Shown piece by piece: positions 35,913 through 43,582 of a stretch of 64,000 bases of DNA. The notes under the pieces are model-generated. The model made no database searches. It was not told the origin of the DNA and worked only from the letters and a program-made list of their open reading frames with translations. Origin of the DNA: JAHELQ01 sp964491915. Lineage in GTDB: Bacteria; Acidobacteriota; Aminicenantia; UBA2199. The stretch spans positions 1 through 64,000 of the forward strand of contig CAZBHS010000005.1 in assembly GCA_964491915.1 (NCBI GenBank), in the 5' to 3' direction. The position numbers were made by a program, and so were the translations under genes. How positions within the stretch are numbered: position 1 is the stretch's first letter; the number at the start of each line of letters is the position of its first letter.

Positions 35913-36058
35913 TCAGTTCGCGTAAACCTCGCCGTCTATCGCGCAGCAAGGATTGGAATCGCAAGCCGTGGCGCATTCGGTGGCGGTTGGACACAAGCAT
36001 ATGTCGCGATCGTGATTTTATTGAGGCGTAATTTCCGGTTCAATTTCAATTTTTTCAT
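35913..36058 (-). pseudogene. Decayed second lanthipeptide precursor
   Basis: From an ATG at 36058 with a weak SD (GGGAG), the frame reads a shortened leader MKKLKLNRKLRLNKITIA and then goes out of frame. In another frame, directly after, the strand reads ICLCPTATECATACDSNPCC and stops at 35913. That core ends TACDSNPCC, matching the end of the intact precursor (CGSNPCC). About 20 leader residues, including the usual Gly-Gly cleavage site, are missing and the frames do not match. It lies between the intact precursor and LanC, so it is a dead duplicate of it. Confidence 0.7.
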
Positions 36059-36083
36059 AACACAACTCCCAGTTGAATTCGAT

Positions 36084-36320
36084 CTAGCAGCAGGGATTCG
36101 AACCGCACACAGTCACGCAGCCGGATAAGGTGCAATCCACAGCGCAGGTAAAATCAAAACAAGTCTCCAAACATTTACTGAAGCAAGACACTTCGCAATG
36201 GGTCACCTGGGTGGGGGGAGCGACGTCTCCGCCTTTGACTTTCGACATGCTGAACCCATTCAGATTAGACACAGTGTTTTTGTTGAGAGATAATTTCTTG
36301 TTAAATTTTTTGGACTTCAT
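36084..36320 (-). CDS. Class I lanthipeptide precursor (set B)
   Basis: 78 aa. The leader has the KKLSLNKNTVSNL motif and ends at KVKGGD. The core of about 47 residues has 10 Cys and 10 Ser/Thr, with many S/T-C or S/T-x-C neighbours (EVSC, FSKC, LETC, DFTC, CTLSGC, VTVC), as expected of a heavily cross-linked lanthipeptide. SD AGGAGG precedes the ATG ideally. It is the first gene of the operon with the decayed precursor, LanC, LanB and the elimination protein. Confidence 0.9.
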   Translation of the reverse strand: MKSKKFNKKLSLNKNTVSNLNGFSMSKVKGGDVAPPTQVTHCEVSCFSKCLETCFDFTCAVDCTLSGCVTVCGSNPCC

Positions 36321-36355
36321 AATATCCTCCTTCTTTTTACTTGATTTCCGTATTT

Positions 36356-36384
36356 ATGATATACCCAGGCTAAAAAAAATTCAA
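36356..36384 (-). promoter_or_regulatory. Putative promoter of the set B operon
   Basis: TTGAAT (36379-36384, minus strand), a 17-nt spacer and TATCAT (36356-36361), 36 bp before the precursor ATG. Confidence 0.55.
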
Positions 36385-36414
36385 GCTTCAAATAATTCAA
36401 AAATCTAACGGCTC

Positions 36415-36443
36415 TTGTGTTTTTCTCTCGATTGTGTCATAAA
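36415..36443 (+). promoter_or_regulatory. Putative promoter of hflKC
   Basis: TTGTGT (36415-36420), a 17-nt spacer and CATAAA (36438-36443). The -10 region overlaps TGTGTCATAA, which is also found upstream of the precursor at 39137. Confidence 0.4.
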
Positions 36444-36496
36444 TAACATGTGAGAAGTGGAAAACGCTAGTATTATTTTCTCAGTAGGAGGTATTT

Positions 36497-37486
36497 ATGG
36501 ACAAAAATGTGATTGACATGGACAACATTCAAAAAAAAATGAGCCCACGTTCGATCGCCATCCTTATTCTTGTCATCATGGGATTTATCGCTTTATATTC
36601 GAGTTATTACATGGTGGAACAGGAAGAGGAGGCGGTCGTACTATTGTTAGGAAAATATAACCGCATCACCGGCCCGGGCCTTCACTTCAAACTCCCCTTC
36701 GGGATCGAGCAACACTACAAGGTCCCCACCCAGAGGATCTTGAAAGAGGAATTCGGCTATAGGACGGAAAAAGCCGGCGTCACAACCATTTATTCCAACC
36801 GGGAATACCCGGAGGAATCGTTGATGTTGACCGGCGACCTGAACATCGTCGATGTGCAATGGGTCATCCAGTACCGGATCACCAATGCCCGTAACTGGTT
36901 GTTCAATGTGGAAAACCAGAAGAAAACCATCCGCGACATTTCCCAGTCGGTGATCAACCAATTGATCGGCGACCGCACCATCTTCGATGTCATCGGTAAC
37001 GAACGGGCCAATATCGAACAAAAGGGGCAAGAAATGATGAACGAGATCTTCAGCCAGTACAAGCTCGGCATCCGGATCTCCACCATCAAACTCCAGGACA
37101 TCGTTCCCCCCGCCGGACAGGTGCAGGACGCGTTCGAAGATGTCAACAAAGCCATCCAGGACCGTAACCGCAAGATCAATGAAGGTAAAGAGGCGTACAA
37201 CAAAACGATTCCGCGGGCTCGCGGCGAGGCGCAAAAGACCATCCAGGAGGCGGAAGGTTACGCCGTCGAGAAGGTCAACAAGGCGAGAGGCGACGTCTCC
37301 AGATTCCTGGCGGTGTACACGGAGTACCGTAAGAACCCGAAGATCACCCGCATGCGTCTCTATTACGAGATGTTCGAAGAATTGTTCAAAAACAAAGAAA
37401 ACACCGAGTTAATCGATAAAAAGCTGAGTAATTTTGTGCCCTTTAAATCGCTACAAAGTAACAAAGACAAGGGAGGTGCCAAATGA
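36497..37486 (+). CDS. hflK: FtsH protease modulator HflK (SPFH/prohibitin family)
   Basis: 329 aa. One N-terminal membrane helix (IAILILVIMGFIALYSSYYM) is followed by the SPFH domain, with EEEAVVLLLGKYNRITGPGL and VDVQWVIQYRITNARNWLFN. The C-terminal helical part (EGYAVEKVNKARGDVSRFLA) is typical. HflK and HflC form a complex in the cytoplasmic membrane that controls FtsH. The SD is AGGAGG; the ATGA overlap with hflC shows coupling. Confidence 0.94.
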   Translation: MDKNVIDMDNIQKKMSPRSIAILILVIMGFIALYSSYYMVEQEEEAVVLLLGKYNRITGPGLHFKLPFGIEQHYKVPTQRILKEEFGYRTEKAGVTTIYSNREYPEESLMLTGDLNIVDVQWVIQYRITNARNWLFNVENQKKTIRDISQSVINQLIGDRTIFDVIGNERANIEQKGQEMMNEIFSQYKLGIRISTIKLQDIVPPAGQVQDAFEDVNKAIQDRNRKINEGKEAYNKTIPRARGEAQKTIQEAEGYAVEKVNKARGDVSRFLAVYTEYRKNPKITRMRLYYEMFEELFKNKENTELIDKKLSNFVPFKSLQSNKDKGGAK

Positions 37487-38490
37487 AAAACACCAAATCC
37501 ACATTGATTGTCATCGTCGTACTGGCGGTCCTCTTCCTGATGCTCAAGCCTTATTTCATCATTACAGAGGGCGAACAGGCGGTGGTCACCCGCTTCGGTA
37601 AAATTGTCAATACCGTAGACGAAGCAGGGCTCCATTTCAAAACCCCCATGATCGACACTGTGATGATATATCCAAAAAAGATCCAGTCATGGGACGGCGA
37701 CGCCCAGAGATTCCCGACCCAGGAAAACCAATTCATCTGGGTGGATGCCACGGCCCGTTGGAAAATCACCGATCTGAAACTCTTCTACGAGTCTGTGGGC
37801 AGTATCCCGCAAGCACATTCGAGACTGGACGACGTAATCGACTCCAGCGTCCGTAAGATTATTTCCCGCAACCAGTTGAGAGAAGCGATCCGTAACTCCA
37901 ATGTGATCAACGAGATCAAACGGGGCAACGCGTTCCAAAATCAGCAGAGTATCGGCGAAGAATCGACGGCAACCGAAGAACAACAGGACATCGGAGTGTT
38001 TTCCACCTTCACCGAAACCCGGTATGAAGAAATTTCCATAGGCCGGAAGAAGCTCTCGGACGAAATGCTGACCGAGGCAAGGACCACCACTCCCAAATAC
38101 GGGATCGAGCTCATCGATATCGTCATCCGCCAGATCAAGTACTCCGAGGACTTGACCCAGAGTGTGCACAACCGGATGATCAAAGAACGTAACCAGGTGG
38201 CGCAGGCGTTCCGGTCGGACGGCGAGGGTAAAAAAGCCAATTGGCTGGGTAAGATGGAGAAAGAACTTCGTTCCATCAAGTCGGAAGCGGAACGGAAAGC
38301 CAAGGAGTTCAAGGCCAAGGCCGACGGTGAAGCGTTGGAGATCCGTAACAAAGCCTATGCGCTGGACGCGGAATTCGCTGAATTCTACATGGCCCTCACC
38401 CAGTATCAGGAATTGCTTCCCAAGATGGATAAGATCCTGACCACAGATTTTGAATACTTCAAATACTTATACAACAAGTTAGGCCGGTAA
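37483..38490 (+). CDS. hflC: FtsH protease modulator HflC
   Basis: 335 aa, overlapping hflK by 4 bp. A membrane helix (TLIVIVVLAVLFLMLKPYFI) is followed by the SPFH domain with ITEGEQAVVTRFGKIVNTVD and AGLHFKTPMIDTV. The helical tail (KAKEFKAKADGEALEIRNKA) matches HflC. An insertion near residues 150-185 (GEESTATEEQQDIGVFS) varies among species. It works with HflK around the FtsH protease. Confidence 0.94.
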   Translation: MKNTKSTLIVIVVLAVLFLMLKPYFIITEGEQAVVTRFGKIVNTVDEAGLHFKTPMIDTVMIYPKKIQSWDGDAQRFPTQENQFIWVDATARWKITDLKLFYESVGSIPQAHSRLDDVIDSSVRKIISRNQLREAIRNSNVINEIKRGNAFQNQQSIGEESTATEEQQDIGVFSTFTETRYEEISIGRKKLSDEMLTEARTTTPKYGIELIDIVIRQIKYSEDLTQSVHNRMIKERNQVAQAFRSDGEGKKANWLGKMEKELRSIKSEAERKAKEFKAKADGEALEIRNKAYALDAEFAEFYMALTQYQELLPKMDKILTTDFEYFKYLYNKLGR

Positions 38491-38502
38491 GACCGACAGG
38501 TC

Positions 38503-38712
38503 TCAATCGACCGCAATCATGACATTGGAGGCCTTCACCACGGCGTAGGCCTCCTTTCCCTCCGTCAATCCCAGGGAGTCCACCGAATTGTTGGTAATAA
38601 TCGAAATAATCTCCTGCCCTCCGGGTAACTGAACCAAAACCTCGGAATTCACCGCCCCCTTCACCACAGACCTTACCACCCCTTTCATCACATTTCTGAC
38701 GCTAATCTTCAT
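38503..38712 (-). CDS. Small TOBE-domain (molybdate-binding) protein
   Basis: 69 aa from the ATG at 38712 (SD GGAGGATAGT). It is a single TOBE/Mop domain: MKISVRNVMKGVVRSVVKGA at the start and SLGLTEGKEAYAVVKASNVM at the end. Such proteins (molbindin) bind molybdate or tungstate as oligomers. It stands alone, convergent with hflC. Confidence 0.85.
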   Translation of the reverse strand: MKISVRNVMKGVVRSVVKGAVNSEVLVQLPGGQEIISIITNNSVDSLGLTEGKEAYAVVKASNVMIAVD

Positions 38713-38771
38713 ACTATCCTCCGTCAAACACTCTCATAAATAAAATGACACCCAAATCCATTTTTTTCAAC

Positions 38772-38999
38772 TTATTCAATCTCCAAACTTTTCCAAACTG
38801 CGCTCGCATCGACCACCTCCTCCTCTCCCCTCCCGAATGCAGCCAGGCGTCGCTTCACAACTTGAAACTCAAGATAGTCAAAGTACCGCGAGAGTGCTTC
38901 GTTCACAATAGATTCCCTATCCAGGCCAAGCTCGCCGACAAAATAGTCCAATTGAGAGCCAATCATCCCATCCAAAATAATTTCATTGTCTTTTTTCAT
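38772..38999 (-). CDS. Antitoxin-like small protein, ribbon-helix-helix type
   Basis: 75 aa. The stretch LGLDRESIVNEALSRYFDYL resembles a ribbon-helix-helix DNA-binding fold, preceded by a short acidic beta strand (NEIILDGMIGSQ). The C-terminus (EEEVVDASAVWKSLE) is acidic. It may be an antitoxin, but no toxin is next to it. It lies upstream of and divergent to the precursor at 39137, so a regulatory role there is conceivable. Confidence 0.55.
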   Translation of the reverse strand: MKKDNEIILDGMIGSQLDYFVGELGLDRESIVNEALSRYFDYLEFQVVKRRLAAFGRGEEEVVDASAVWKSLEIE

Positions 39000-39064
39000 T
39001 GAATCCCCTCTTCTCTATTATACAAAAAACCGCCGGTTTTTGCATTAATTCTGGACATGCTTAT

Positions 39065-39092
39065 TTGTTATGTGTCATAATATTATTATAAA
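39065..39092 (+). promoter_or_regulatory. Putative promoter of the lone precursor, with a palindrome in the spacer
   Basis: TTGTTA (39065-39070), a 16-nt spacer and TATAAA (39087-39092). The inverted repeat TTATG-TGT-CATAA (39068-39080) overlaps the end of the -35 and the spacer, an arrangement suited to an operator. Confidence 0.5.
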
Positions 39093-39136
39093 CAAAGGGA
39101 GATAATATAATTTATATAAAAGGAGGGTTTTAAACC

Positions 39137-39352
39137 ATGAAAACCAAACGTTTCGACAGAAAGTTGAGTCTCAACAAAAAGACTGTTTCCAATCTAGCAA
39201 AGGCCACTATGGGAGGAGTCAAAGGCGGAGGAGCCACCTACAACACCTGCTATTATACCTGTGACGACTGCGACACAATGATGAACACCTGCCTCCCCTG
39301 TCCCGCCATCCAGACGGAATACGACACCTGCTACACCGGGTGGTGCTGCTAG
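39137..39352 (+). CDS. Stand-alone class I lanthipeptide precursor
   Basis: 71 aa. The leader has DRKLSLNKKTVSNL, very close to that of the precursor at 36084, and ends at GGVKGG. The core of 40 residues (GATYNTCYYTCDDC ... YTGWCC) has 8 Cys and 8 Thr and no Ser; four Cys follow Thr directly. It has a strong SD (AAAAGGAGGG), its own promoter and terminator, and no modification enzyme beside it. Set B is about 3 kb away on the other strand and could supply enzymes in trans. Confidence 0.88.
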   Translation: MKTKRFDRKLSLNKKTVSNLAKATMGGVKGGGATYNTCYYTCDDCDTMMNTCLPCPAIQTEYDTCYTGWCC

Positions 39353-39390
39353 ACTAGCGTTTCCTCAAAGCGATAACCAACGAAGGCACG

Positions 39391-39420
39391 GAGACAGGGC
39401 GCGAGTCCTGTCTCTTTTCA
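39391..39420 (+). terminator. Rho-independent terminator of the lone precursor
   Basis: An 8-bp perfect stem, GAGACAGG (39391-39398) with CCTGTCTC (39407-39414), then TTTT. It isolates the precursor from the restriction-modification genes. Confidence 0.85.
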
Positions 39421-39555
39421 AGTCCCAAACCCCTTGCCTAAGTCCGCCCTTTATCCGCGCCTGGAAGAACTCGAATGTTTCCACAACAAAAGTTGGAACA
39501 AACCATCTAACTTACTTCCCTTATTTCTTTAGTTTGTCTTCAGCTAATTTTATTG

Positions 39556-39584
39556 TTGACTTTTAAATAAATTTTATTTAAAAT
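39556..39584 (+). promoter_or_regulatory. Promoter of the restriction-modification locus
   Basis: TTGACT (39556-39561), a 17-nt spacer and TAAAAT (39579-39584). The first gene starts at 39600, so the mRNA would have a leader of only about 9 nt and no ribosome-binding site. Confidence 0.65.
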
Positions 39585-39599
39585 AATGTCTTAGTTAAG

Positions 39600-40214
39600 A
39601 TGAGAAATCAAGGTAAACATAAATTATTTGTGAAGGATATTGGGGAGATCCGGTCGGGGTATTTGTTTACCCGTAAAATTGTGCCGCAAAAGAATGGGAA
39701 CGTCCGGGTGGCGCAGTTGAAGGATGTGGATGACACCTTTGGTTTGAATGAGGGAAAACTAGCGAGCGTGATGATCGAAAAAACGCCGGAGGACCTGTTT
39801 TTGCGGAAAGGGGATGTGCTGTTTAAATCCAAGAGCCTGAACCATGTGGCATGCAGTATCGAGCAAGACTTCGACAGCCCCGTGCTGCCCACCGCGCATT
39901 TCTTCATCGTGCGCCCGGCCATGAAGGGCGTTCTCCCCGCCTATCTAGCCTGGTATATAAACCGGTCGCCGGCGCAGCAATACTTCGAAACAGTATCCGC
40001 GGGATCCGCCATCCCCTTTGTCAACAAAAAGGCGTTGGGTAAGCTGGAGATTCCGGTTCCGTCTCTCAGAGTGCAGGAGGAGGCGCTCGAGATGCACGGA
40101 CTGTTTTTGCAGGAAAAAGGCTTGATGGTCAATCTCATGAACAAACGGGAATCCCTTATCACCGGGGCCCTGCTCAAGATTATCGAGACCTATCCGGCGC
40201 AAAATGAGTGGTAA
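39600..40214 (+). CDS. Half-size type I restriction specificity subunit (single TRD)
   Basis: 204 aa, about half a normal HsdS. One target-recognition domain (DIGEIRSGYLFTRKIVPQKN, FRKGDVLFKSKSLN-like, FIVRPAMKGVLPAYLAWYIN) is followed by one conserved helix region (VPSLRVQEEALEMHGLFLQE). Half-S proteins can dimerise into a full specificity subunit. It lies 33 bp before hsdM, while a full hsdS lies after hsdM, so the locus has two specificity genes. Confidence 0.8.
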   Translation: MRNQGKHKLFVKDIGEIRSGYLFTRKIVPQKNGNVRVAQLKDVDDTFGLNEGKLASVMIEKTPEDLFLRKGDVLFKSKSLNHVACSIEQDFDSPVLPTAHFFIVRPAMKGVLPAYLAWYINRSPAQQYFETVSAGSAIPFVNKKALGKLEIPVPSLRVQEEALEMHGLFLQEKGLMVNLMNKRESLITGALLKIIETYPAQNEW

Positions 40215-40247
40215 TGTGTTAAAATAATCATTAAAAAAATGAGGTAA

Positions 40248-41771
40248 ATGATGACAATGAACGATAGCGAGACTGCAAAAATCATCCGCCAGGAAGAGAT
40301 CAACAATGTTGCGTGGAAAGCGTGCGACACGTTCCGCGGCGTTGTCGATCCGGCGGAATATAAAAACTACATCCTTGTGTTCCTGTTTTTGAAGTACCTG
40401 TCGGATGTATGGAAAGATAGAACGGAGCAATATCTGGAGCAATACAACGGCGACATGGAGCGGGTAAAACGCCGCCTGGCCCGGGAGCGGTTTGTGCTGC
40501 CGGAACAGTGCACATTCGATTATTTATACGGCAAGCGCGACGAAGATAACATCGGCGAGCTGCTTAACGAAGCGTTGGTGGAGATCGAAGAGAAGAACAA
40601 ATCCAAATTGGAAGGCGTGTTCCGCAACATCGACTTCAACTCCGAGTCCCATCTAGGCGAGACCCGCGACCGCAACAGCCGCCTCAAGCATCTGATCGAG
40701 GATTTTAACGACCCCCGCCTCGACTTGCGGCCATCGCGCCTGGGGGACATGGACATTATCGGCAATGTGTACGAGTATCTCATCTCCCGATTCGCTTCAG
40801 ACGCCGGCAAAAAGGGCGGCGAATTCTACACCCCCCCGGAGGTGGCGATTCTTCTGGCCAGATTACTGGATCCCAAAGAGCGGGAACGTATTTGCGACCC
40901 TGCTTGCGGTTCGACATCCTTGCTCATCAAACTGGCCAAAGAGGTGGGCTCCAACGACTATTCCCTCTTCGGCCAGGAGAGTAACGGCTCAACCTGGGCG
41001 CTGGGCAAGATGAACCAATTCCTCCATTTTATTGACAACGCCCGCATCGAATGGGGCAATACCCTCAACAATCCCAAGCTCATCGACAACGATCGCCTCA
41101 TGGCGTTCGACATCGTGGTAGCCAATCCGCCGTTTTCCCTTGACAAATGGGGAGCGGAAAACGCCGAAGCAGACAGGTTCCGCCGTTTCCACCGCGGTAT
41201 CCCTCCTAAAAGCAAGGGAGATTACGCCTTTATCAGCCACATGATCGAGACCATGGCCCCGGAGACAGGGCGCATGGGGGTCATCGTCCCCCACGGCGTC
41301 TTATTCCGCGCCAGTTCAGAGGGAAAAATCCGCCAGAAACTAATCGAGGAAAACCTCCTGCACGCGGTCATCGGTCTCCCGCCCAATCTTTTCTACGGCA
41401 CCGGCATCCCCGCTTCCATCCTGATCTTCAAACGCAAACGCGACACCACCGACATCCTGTTCATCGACGCCTCCCGCCAATTCGAAAAAGAGAAAAAACA
41501 AAACCTTCTCCGCCCCCAAGACCTCGACAAGATCCTCCAAACCTACAAGTCCTATCAATCCATCCCCAAGTACGCCTACCGCGCCCCCATCGAAGAGGTC
41601 CGGGAAAACGAGTACAATCTCAACATCCCCCGCTACGTAGACACCTTTGAAGAGGAAAGAGAGATCGACATCAAGGCGGTCCAAAAAGAGATCGAAGCCA
41701 TCGAGGCCGAACTCGCCACCGTCCGCGCCAAAATGAAACAATACCTCAAAGACCTAGACATTTACGAATGA
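40248..41771 (+). CDS. hsdM: Type I restriction enzyme, DNA methylase subunit
   Basis: 507 aa. N-terminal helical domain (NNVAWKACDTFRGVVDPAEY, YILVFLFLKYLSDVWKD), then the N6-adenine methylase with GGEFYTPPEVAILLARLL, SAM motif I (CDPACGSTSLLIKLAKE) and catalytic NPPF (VVANPPFSLDKWG). A C-terminal coiled coil (KAVQKEIEAIEAELATVRAK) would contact HsdS. An SD (GAGGT) lies before two adjacent ATGs (40248, 40251). Works with HsdS and HsdR. Confidence 0.95.
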   Translation: MMTMNDSETAKIIRQEEINNVAWKACDTFRGVVDPAEYKNYILVFLFLKYLSDVWKDRTEQYLEQYNGDMERVKRRLARERFVLPEQCTFDYLYGKRDEDNIGELLNEALVEIEEKNKSKLEGVFRNIDFNSESHLGETRDRNSRLKHLIEDFNDPRLDLRPSRLGDMDIIGNVYEYLISRFASDAGKKGGEFYTPPEVAILLARLLDPKERERICDPACGSTSLLIKLAKEVGSNDYSLFGQESNGSTWALGKMNQFLHFIDNARIEWGNTLNNPKLIDNDRLMAFDIVVANPPFSLDKWGAENAEADRFRRFHRGIPPKSKGDYAFISHMIETMAPETGRMGVIVPHGVLFRASSEGKIRQKLIEENLLHAVIGLPPNLFYGTGIPASILIFKRKRDTTDILFIDASRQFEKEKKQNLLRPQDLDKILQTYKSYQSIPKYAYRAPIEEVRENEYNLNIPRYVDTFEEEREIDIKAVQKEIEAIEAELATVRAKMKQYLKDLDIYE

Positions 41772-41792
41772 TAATTATAAAAATAAAAAACC

Positions 41793-41818
41793 GTACGGGT
41801 GCCACACCGTGGGCACCC
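41793..41818. repeat. REP-like palindromic repeat, copy 1
   Basis: A 26-bp sequence identical to 43114-43139. It contains the arms GGGTGCC and GGCACCC around an 8-nt loop. It lies between hsdM and hsdS. A decayed RAYT-type transposase lies after the second copy. Confidence 0.8.
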
Positions 41819-41841
41819 TGGACTAGCATTGGAGTTTGGAA

Positions 41842-43029
41842 ATGAACACGACAAATACAAACTTACCCGACGGATGGGAATTGAAACATATCGAAGATCT
41901 CGCTAATATCAATCCACCTAAAAAATCAACAAACAATCCTAACACAAAGGTTTCATTCATAAAAATGGCAGACATTTCTACGTCAGGGAAAATCATCAGT
42001 AAATCAATCCTTGAATACAAACAAGTTTCGAACGGATTTACATCTTTCATTGATGGTGATATTTTAGTCGCAAAAATTACACCTTGCTTTGAAAATGGAA
42101 AAGGTGCGCTTGTGGAAAAATTAGTGAATGGGATAGGATTTGGGAGTACTGAATTTCATGTAATAAGGGTAAATGGATCAGTTGAGAAGCATCTTTTGTA
42201 TTACCACACAATAAAGGATGATTTCCGAAAAGCAGGTAAATCAAACATGACAGGATCCGTTGGACAAAAAAGAGTCCCAAAAAGATTTATTGAAAGATAC
42301 CCTATCCCCCTCCCGCCCCTACCGGAACAAAAAAAGATAGTCGAAATCCTCTCCACATGGGACCGGGCCATTGAGAGGACAGAGAGGTTGATTGGGAGTA
42401 AAAAAAGGCATAGAGGTCAGACACTTAATAAATTGATGAGTAAAACAAGAGGAGAAAAAACCAACCTGGGCAAAATCTGTACTTTTCAAAGTGGTGGAAC
42501 TCCATCAACAAAGAATGATGTTTTTTGGCAAGGATCAATTCCATGGATAACTGGCGGAGATATTGAAAAACAGAGTGTCACGAGTATACGCAAACACATT
42601 ACAAAACAAGCCATTGAAAAAAGTTCTACACATTTAGCCCCGAAAGACACAATCCTCCTTGTTACAAGAACGGGAGTAGGCAAAATAGCACTCACTGAAT
42701 TTGACATCGCGATAAGTCAGGATATTACGGCGATTTACCCCTCCAAAAAAACGATAGATAATCATTTCTTATTTTGGTCTCTATATTATTCAAATGGCAA
42801 GCTCGAAAATTTGAACCAAGGCACATCAATCAATGGTATTTTGAGGAAGGACCTTGAAAAATTGAAGATAAAAACTCCCCCTCTCCAAGAGCAAAAAAAA
42901 ATCGCAAATCTTCTAGGTACGATAGAAAACGAAATCCGCCTCCTTGAACAAGAATTAAAAAGACTAAAAAAACAAAAAAAAGGTCTCCTGCAAAAACTCC
43001 TCACCGGCGAGGTACGGGTAAAACCATGA
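41842..43029 (+). CDS. hsdS: Type I restriction enzyme, specificity subunit (two TRDs)
   Basis: 395 aa; the ATG at 41842 (SD GGAG) is preferred to the TTG at 41836. Two target-recognition domains each end in a conserved helix: LPPLPEQKKIVEILSTWDRA in the middle and PPLQEQKKIANLLGTIENEI at the C-terminus, where LLQKLLTGEVRV is typical. The first 440 bp are A/T-rich compared with hsdM and hsdR, suggesting a recent exchange of recognition domains. It lies between two 26-bp direct repeats. Confidence 0.92.
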   Translation: MNTTNTNLPDGWELKHIEDLANINPPKKSTNNPNTKVSFIKMADISTSGKIISKSILEYKQVSNGFTSFIDGDILVAKITPCFENGKGALVEKLVNGIGFGSTEFHVIRVNGSVEKHLLYYHTIKDDFRKAGKSNMTGSVGQKRVPKRFIERYPIPLPPLPEQKKIVEILSTWDRAIERTERLIGSKKRHRGQTLNKLMSKTRGEKTNLGKICTFQSGGTPSTKNDVFWQGSIPWITGGDIEKQSVTSIRKHITKQAIEKSSTHLAPKDTILLVTRTGVGKIALTEFDIAISQDITAIYPSKKTIDNHFLFWSLYYSNGKLENLNQGTSINGILRKDLEKLKIKTPPLQEQKKIANLLGTIENEIRLLEQELKRLKKQKKGLLQKLLTGEVRVKP

Positions 43030-43055
43030 GAGGCAAAAAGGATCCGCGGGTGAAC

Positions 43056-43082
43056 AAGGTCGGGCACGGTGTCCCGCCCCTA
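43056..43082. repeat. Second type of palindromic repeat downstream of hsdS
   Basis: An imperfect palindrome (GGGCACGGTGTCCC, 43062-43075) followed by GCCCCTACG. It is of a type often dispersed in genomes with RAYT transposases. Only one copy was seen in this window. Confidence 0.5.
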
Positions 43083-43113
43083 CGAACAACATCACATCCG
43101 ACCGCGACAAAAT

Positions 43114-43139
43114 GTACGGGTGCCACACCGTGGGCACCC
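43114..43139. repeat. REP-like palindromic repeat, copy 2
   Basis: Identical to 41793-41818 over 26 bp. It lies between hsdS and the decayed transposase, so the pair flanks hsdS as direct repeats 1321 bp apart. Confidence 0.8.
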
Positions 43140-43180
43140 CACGCGAAGACAGACATCACACACCCACCGGAGAGATTATC

Positions 43181-43582
43181 ATGAAATACAACCCCGAAAT
43201 TCATCACCGCCGGTCCATCCGGTTGAAACATTTTGATTACACAAGGGACCTGGCCTATTTTGTCACAATATGCACCCGTGACAAGGGCGACGTGTTCGGC
43301 AAGATCGAGGGCGGCCGCGTGTATTTGAACAGCGTCGGCAAAATGGTTTGCGGTAGTTGGTTGATGATAGAAAGCCTGGGTTGGCCGCCGTTTGAGGGGC
43401 GGCTCTGGCATAAGAACTATTACGATAGGATCATCCGGGACAAGAAAGAATTGGAGGATACCAGACGGTATATTCTGGACAACCCGGTCAAATGGGAGAT
43501 AGACGAATACAACAAAAAAAACGTGCATCAAGGAGTGAACAATGACAGATTTGCAGGAGGAAAACCGGGCGCCGGATGCTGA
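43181..43582 (+). pseudogene. Truncated REP-associated tyrosine transposase (RAYT)
   Basis: 133 aa from the ATG at 43181 (GGAGAG before it). The start of the family is present (YNPEIHHRRSIRLKHFDYTR, LAYFVTICTRDKGDVFGKI) and so is the end with the Tyr region (RLWHKNYYDRIIRDKKELED, YILDNPVKWEIDEYNKK). The HUH metal-binding motif (usually MPNHxH) is missing, cut by an internal deletion after LIMIESLG-like residues. The enzyme cannot be active. Its 3' end overlaps the start of hsdR. Confidence 0.82.
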
